Of a DNA stretch of 64,000 nucleotides, positions 59,543 to 64,000 are shown piece by piece; the first letter of the stretch is position 1; each line of letters begins with the position of its first letter. The stretch is from Dendrobium chrysotoxum. Taxonomy: Eukaryota; Streptophyta; Magnoliopsida; Asparagales; Orchidaceae. The position numbers and the translations under genes were made by a program. The notes under the pieces are model-generated. The model was not told the DNA's origin and did not search any database. It saw only the letters and a list, made by a program, of their open reading frames with translations. The stretch covers positions 21,698,231 through 21,762,230 of the forward strand of contig CM034311.1 in assembly GCA_019925795.1 (NCBI GenBank). Direction: 5' to 3'.

Positions 59543-60515
59543 CAATGTTTAAAATTGCACAATTGGGTATTGAGACGTTTTTTGTTCGTGAGGCGAGGCA
59601 TAAGCCTCACGCATTTTGAGGCATGAGACTCAAAATAAAAAAAAATTGCGTAAAGTGCAAATAAAAGTTAAAATAATGTTTTATATAATACCCAAATAAT
59701 ATGTTAAAAGATGACATTATCTTTTTATTGAACCATGAAGTAGCAAATTGATATACATATGAAACAAAAAAATGCACAAGATGTAAATTGGGCAAGTGAT
59801 AAATTGATTGAAATATAATTGAAATACAAATATTACATGAGCAAAAAAATATTAAATATAGAAACTGCATAAAAGTATCATATAACATTAAGTTCAACTA
59901 CAAATTCTTTCTTAGTTTCCTACTCATCTATATTTAATTTCTAAAAAAAGTTGAAATAGTTGGCAACAACTAGAAAATCATCTGTACTGTCATCATTGAG
60001 GGGGTCTTTATTTGAGTCGTCATTATAACAAATTGGTCTCTCCTCTGCCCCATCCTATGGAGTCCAATACCTCACAATATGCTTCTTCTTCATTTATTTT
60101 AGTCATCTTCCTCTTTTATAAATGTTTTTCATCAATATAAAGATGTGATTAGTACTCCAAAATATTTAGAGGAGGTGGTTATAGTGTGCTGCTTTCAAGT
60201 GATCCTTGATGGCGGCTGTGACGGTGGTAGCTGTGGCGAAGGCAACGAGCTGAAGGTTGAGGCAGTTGAGAGGATGTTGTTGGGACTCAGGGGTGCATGA
60301 ATGTGTTATTTATTTGGGGCTTTACTTTAGGATTTATGGAAGTTTTAAATAAAAAAATATATAAATTGAGTGAGGCGTAAACCTCACGCCAATGAGGCGG
60401 GCCTCAACCAAGCTGAGGCGTAGGCCTCATAAAAAAACTCAAGGTGTAAGCCTCAAGGCGTTTTTCACTAGAATTGCGTCGAGGCGGGCCTCATATTGCA
60501 CAATTTTAAATAATG
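59543..60515. mobile_element. hAT-like MITE with GAGGCG subterminal repeats, 973 bp
   Basis: Termini CAATGTTTAAAATTG and (complement) CATTATTTAAAATTG. Flanking 8-mers ATTTTGAG (59535-59542) and ATTCTGAG (60516-60523) match at seven of eight. Both ends carry GTGAGGCGAGGC / GAGGCGGGCCTC repeats and the complement words. No transposase is visible. Confidence 0.75.
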
Positions 60516-60523
60516 ATTCTGAG

Positions 60524-60805
60524 TAGCTTTATGATAAGTGAAGAAGGATTACATTGAGTCCTTTAGATGATGGGTTTGCTGGGCTAGCCCTCGACCTATA
60601 AAGATTAATACATTTAGATCTCTACCTATTAGAGCCAACCCATTAGTGTAGTTGGAAGGGTTGGGTTGATGGTCAAGCCACTCTACTCAACATATGACCT
60701 TACTCTTGCGCTCGGTTCACACTTTTTATCCTCTAAAAATCCTTGTTATTTTAACCACCTATTTTTAACTATGGTGTCATGACAAATAGGTTTGGATATG
60801 TGTTC
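60524..60805. other. Spacer between MITE and LINE
   Basis: No gene seen. Low-complexity and AT-rich. Confidence 0.4.
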
Positions 60806-62747
60806 AAAATTAAAATTTTGGAATGACGTAGAAGAATAATATAAAAGATACCTCTTGAAGAAAGAGTTTTTATTGGAGGAGATTTAAATGGACATATTGG
60901 TAGAGGGGCAGATGATTTTAAAAGTATTCATGGTGGCTATGAGTTTGGAGCGATTAATGAAGGTGGTAAGACTATATTAGATTTTTCTTTAGCTTATGAT
61001 TTTATAATTGCTAATTATTATTTAAGAAAAGATATGAGTATTTCATCACTTATAAGAATGGATTTAGTAAATCTCAGATTGATTATTTTCTTATGAGAAA
61101 AATAGATCGTTTAGATTACAAAGATTATAAAGTTATTCCGAGTGAAAGTTTACCCAAAATCGTTTATTAGTTTTGGACTTTAAAATGAAATGACAGAAAA
61201 TAAAAAATAAAGTAAAACGTTGTTCTAGGATTAGATGGGGGCATTTAAAAATATTAACAAAAATATTTTTGAGAGTAAGATTCTAGATCTTAAGATTTTG
61301 TCTGTGCATAAGGAAGCTAATGTTATGTGAAAAAAAGTAGCTAGTGATATTAAGAATGTTGCAAAAGATGTGTTTGAAGTATTAAAGGGAAAAACTCATA
61401 ATAATAAAAATAGTTTGTGGCGGAATCAAAATGTGCAAGAAAAGATAAAAAATAAGAAGATTTGTTATAAAAATTGATTTAGATGTAGAAATTAAGATAA
61501 TTGGAAAAGATATAAAGAGGCATGTAATGAGTCTAAGAAGGTAATATGCGATGCAAAGATTTTAGCTTTTAATAATTTATATAATAGATTAGATACTAAG
61601 GAGGACATAAGATATATGTATATGTTAGCCAAACAAAGAGATATGAGTAATAATGATTTTGTTCAAGTGAAGTGTATTAAGGACGAAGATCAAAAGGTGC
61701 TTTTATTAGAAGTTTAGAAGATGATATTCAATAAAGGTGGATTATATATTTTTTTAAACTTTTCAATGAAGATTGTGAGAATGCGATTGAATTTAGTGAC
61801 CTTAGCATCCTAAATGAAAATAAATATTTTTATTTTTATCAACGTACTTATAAAATCGAAGTTAGAGAAGCTTCAAAGAAAATGAAGTGTGGAAAAATTG
61901 TTGGACCTGATGAAATTCCAATAGAGGTGTGAAAATGCTTAGGAGATGAAGGAATTCTTGGCTTACTAAACTTTTTAATATTATTTTGAAGACTAAAAGA
62001 TGTCAGATGAGTGGAGAATGTGTGTGTTGATTCTTATTTTTAAAAATAAAGGTGATACACAAGATTGTGCGAATTATAAAGGAATTAAGTTAATATGTCA
62101 TACTTTAAAACTATGGGAGAGTGTTATGGAGCATTGGTTGCGGCGTGATACTAATGTTTCTCAAAATCAATTTGGATTCATGCTGGGTAGGTCTACTATG
62201 GAAGTTGTACATTTATTAAGATGTTTGATGGAGAAGCATAGAGAGGATAAAGAGGATTTGCATATGATATTTATTGATTTAGAGAAAGTATATGATAAAG
62301 TTTCAAGAGAAGTGCTATGGAGAGTTCTAGAAAAGAAAGGAGTTAATAATGCTTATATTCAAGTCATTAAGGATATATATGCAGGAGTTGTTACTTATGT
62401 TCAAACACAAGGTGGTTTGACCAAGTATTTTCCTATTTCAGTTGGATTACATCAAGGACCAGCCTTAAGCCCATATCTTTTTGCTTTAGTCATGGATGTT
62501 CTCACTAGGCATTTGCAAGAGGTTGTACCTTGGTGTATGCTTTTTGATGATGATATTTTTCTTGTTAATCAGACTAGAAAGGAGCTGAAGGTAAACTTGA
62601 ATTTTGGAGGTTATCCTTATAGTCTAAAGGCTTTTGAGTAGATTTAAAACTGAATATATGGAGTATAATTTTAGGAGTAGTAGATCTAGTGGGGGGATTG
62701 TAACTTTGGGCGATCAAGTCATTAATAAGAGTACATGTTTTAGATAT
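60806..62747 (+). mobile_element. RTE LINE, endonuclease to mid-RT, cut at its 3' side
   Basis: The endonuclease domain is visible at 60846-61020 (RVFIGGDLNGHIGRGADDF, then NEGGKTILDF and DFIIAN). A frame-broken linker follows, then RT: VGPDEIPIEV, EWRMCVLILIFKNKGDTQDC, NQFGFMLGRSTMEVVHLLR, MIFIDLEKVYDKVSREVLWR, ISVGLHQGPALSPYLFALVM, WCMLFDDDIFLVNQTRK (ORF 62000-62641). The sequence stops matching the family after TTTTAGATATC at about 62747, where minisatellite LTR sequence begins, so the 3' tail and TTG tract are missing. Confidence 0.88.
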
Positions 62748-63960
62748 CACATAGTGGGCGATTAGTGGGCGACGGTGGTTCGAGGACTATAGTTGGCGGG
62801 CGATGGTGGTAGAATGACTATAGTCGAGCGACAGAGGTCTGACGATCGTAGTCTTCAACATAGGTTGGAAGGGCTGCATTCGGGGGATGATGGTCGAAGA
62901 ACCTTAGTTAGGTGACATATATAAGATATTTAGGGATTGTAGTCGAGGGACGGTGGTTTGAGTTTTGTCGTTAGTAGGCAATGGACTCCAGAAGGACTGT
63001 ATTTAGGCAACAATGATCGGAGAATCATAGTCGGGTGACAGTGGTCTGAAAACCCTAGTCTACGAGTGATTGAGGTCGGAGAGGTCTTTGTCGGACGACG
63101 GTGGTCTGACAATGGCGGTTGACAAGTGGAAGTTATAATGTTGATAGTTGGGAGGTGAAGGTTTGGTGCTCACTGTCAATAGGACCGACTGTGGTGGTCG
63201 GCCTGAAAAAGTTCGGTAGTTTTGCCTGAGCAAATGTCCTGTGGCAGCAGCAGCCTGACGGACGTCTAACGATAGCAACCGGCCTGCAAGGGTTTGGTGG
63301 TGGTGATCGACCAACGAAAGTCCCATGGAGGCGATTAGATAGAGGTCTGATGGCGGTGGCCAGGCGGAGGTCCGATGGCGATGGCTTGGCGACGAGGGTT
63401 CACCGGTGGTGGTGCTCAAATGGAGCTCTGTGTTCTTCAAGCCTTAGAGTTCAGTTGAATTTTTAACCAAGGGTTTAAGCCATCATTCATGTGATGAGTG
63501 AAGGTCTATTTATATATTTTTGGGAGTGGCATGCCCCACGAACATGGAGAAAATCTGGAGCACTCAATTGGATTGTCTATATTGATTCCATTGATTGTAG
63601 GTTATTTATTCTGCATTTAAACACCTAAATGATGTCGAAATCAAGCGATCTTGGGCTCATTAGATTCGTCTTGTCTAGCCGCTCGATTCGTCTATAAGAA
63701 TGCATAATTTGGAGATCATTTGGTTATCCAGTTAATATCTTTAAATTTTCAATTGTGCTTCGGACCCTAGGTTTGGGCTCATTTGCGCTCGGATTGGACT
63801 ATTTTTGGTATCTTTGGGTTCATCATGTCAAGACACTCAGTTTGACTATATGTTTGCTAAAATCAGAGCTTTGATGGTCTTGTATTTAATTATGGAAGTT
63901 TTCAATTCAAATATTTCTCGAAATTTGCATCCAATCAAGGTAATTTTTGGTGACGTATCA
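62748..63960 (-). mobile_element. Third copy of the minisatellite LTR family, partial
   Basis: On the minus strand it begins TGATACGTCACCAAAAATT at 63960 and has a TATA-like ATATAAATAGACCTTC (plus 63501-63516). It then has a degenerate array of GGTGGTC/GGCGGTGG units (62760-63430). The family's LTR tail is absent, so it is truncated where it abuts the LINE. The 63480-63960 part aligns with 49640-50136. Frames at 62930-63440 are repeat by-products. Confidence 0.75.
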
Positions 63961-64000
63961 AGTTTAAACTTTAAGAGTTATTTGTCTTCTCTATGTTTCA

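Overview
This is a plant nuclear genomic window. It holds three conserved single-copy eukaryotic genes with GT-AG introns, set in a large mass of nested and mostly dead transposable elements: Ty3/gypsy, solo LTRs, RTE- and L1-type LINEs, hAT MITEs, MULEs, and a 5S-derived TRIM. The proteins are typical of flowering plants, but I cannot name the species. All exon boundaries were read by eye from splice signals and remembered family similarity; no transcript or database was consulted.

Layout. 1-1772: an LTR on the minus strand, running off the left edge. 1773-9323: a decayed Ty3/gypsy chromovirus on the plus strand whose 5' LTR is interrupted by that minus-strand LTR; its 3' LTR (7597-9323) is complete. 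9324-12869: LINE debris. 12885-16025: a minus-strand RTE LINE containing a hAT MITE inside another copy of the same MITE. 16590-21829 (minus): exons 1-3 of a mitochondrial/peroxisomal fission gene (FIS1/BIGYIN type); intron 1 carries a MULE containing a LINE containing a hAT. The exon for the C-terminal membrane anchor was not found. 22-30 kb: decayed gypsy, CACTA-like, L1 and MITE sequence. 30673-42072 (minus): a complete 11-exon Integrator subunit 9 (INTS9) homologue, 680 codons, with an RTE LINE and an L1 remnant in intron 9. 42189-43029: a Pack-MULE carrying a 4-coumarate:CoA ligase fragment, sitting 117 bp upstream of the INTS9 start codon. 44054-44610: a Cassandra-like TRIM whose LTRs carry a decayed 5S rRNA gene. 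46682-47610 and 48143-50136: two LTRs of one family in opposite orientation; the second has a perfect 5-bp target duplication and a long expanded minisatellite. 50756-57465 (plus): a large F-box/CW-zinc-finger/SNF2/RING protein gene (At3g54460 type), seven exons seen, last exon beyond the right edge. 57.5-64 kb: its last intron or downstream region, with a hAT MITE, an RTE LINE and a third copy of the minisatellite LTR.

The genes do not form an operon or pathway. They act in organelle division (FIS1), snRNA 3'-end processing (INTS9) and probably chromatin or ubiquitin-linked remodelling (F-box/SNF2). The window is most notable for its readable transposition record: target site duplications fix the order of several nested insertions, a gene fragment was captured next to a housekeeping promoter, and an LTR-borne reading frame looks conserved at the protein level between two diverged LTRs.
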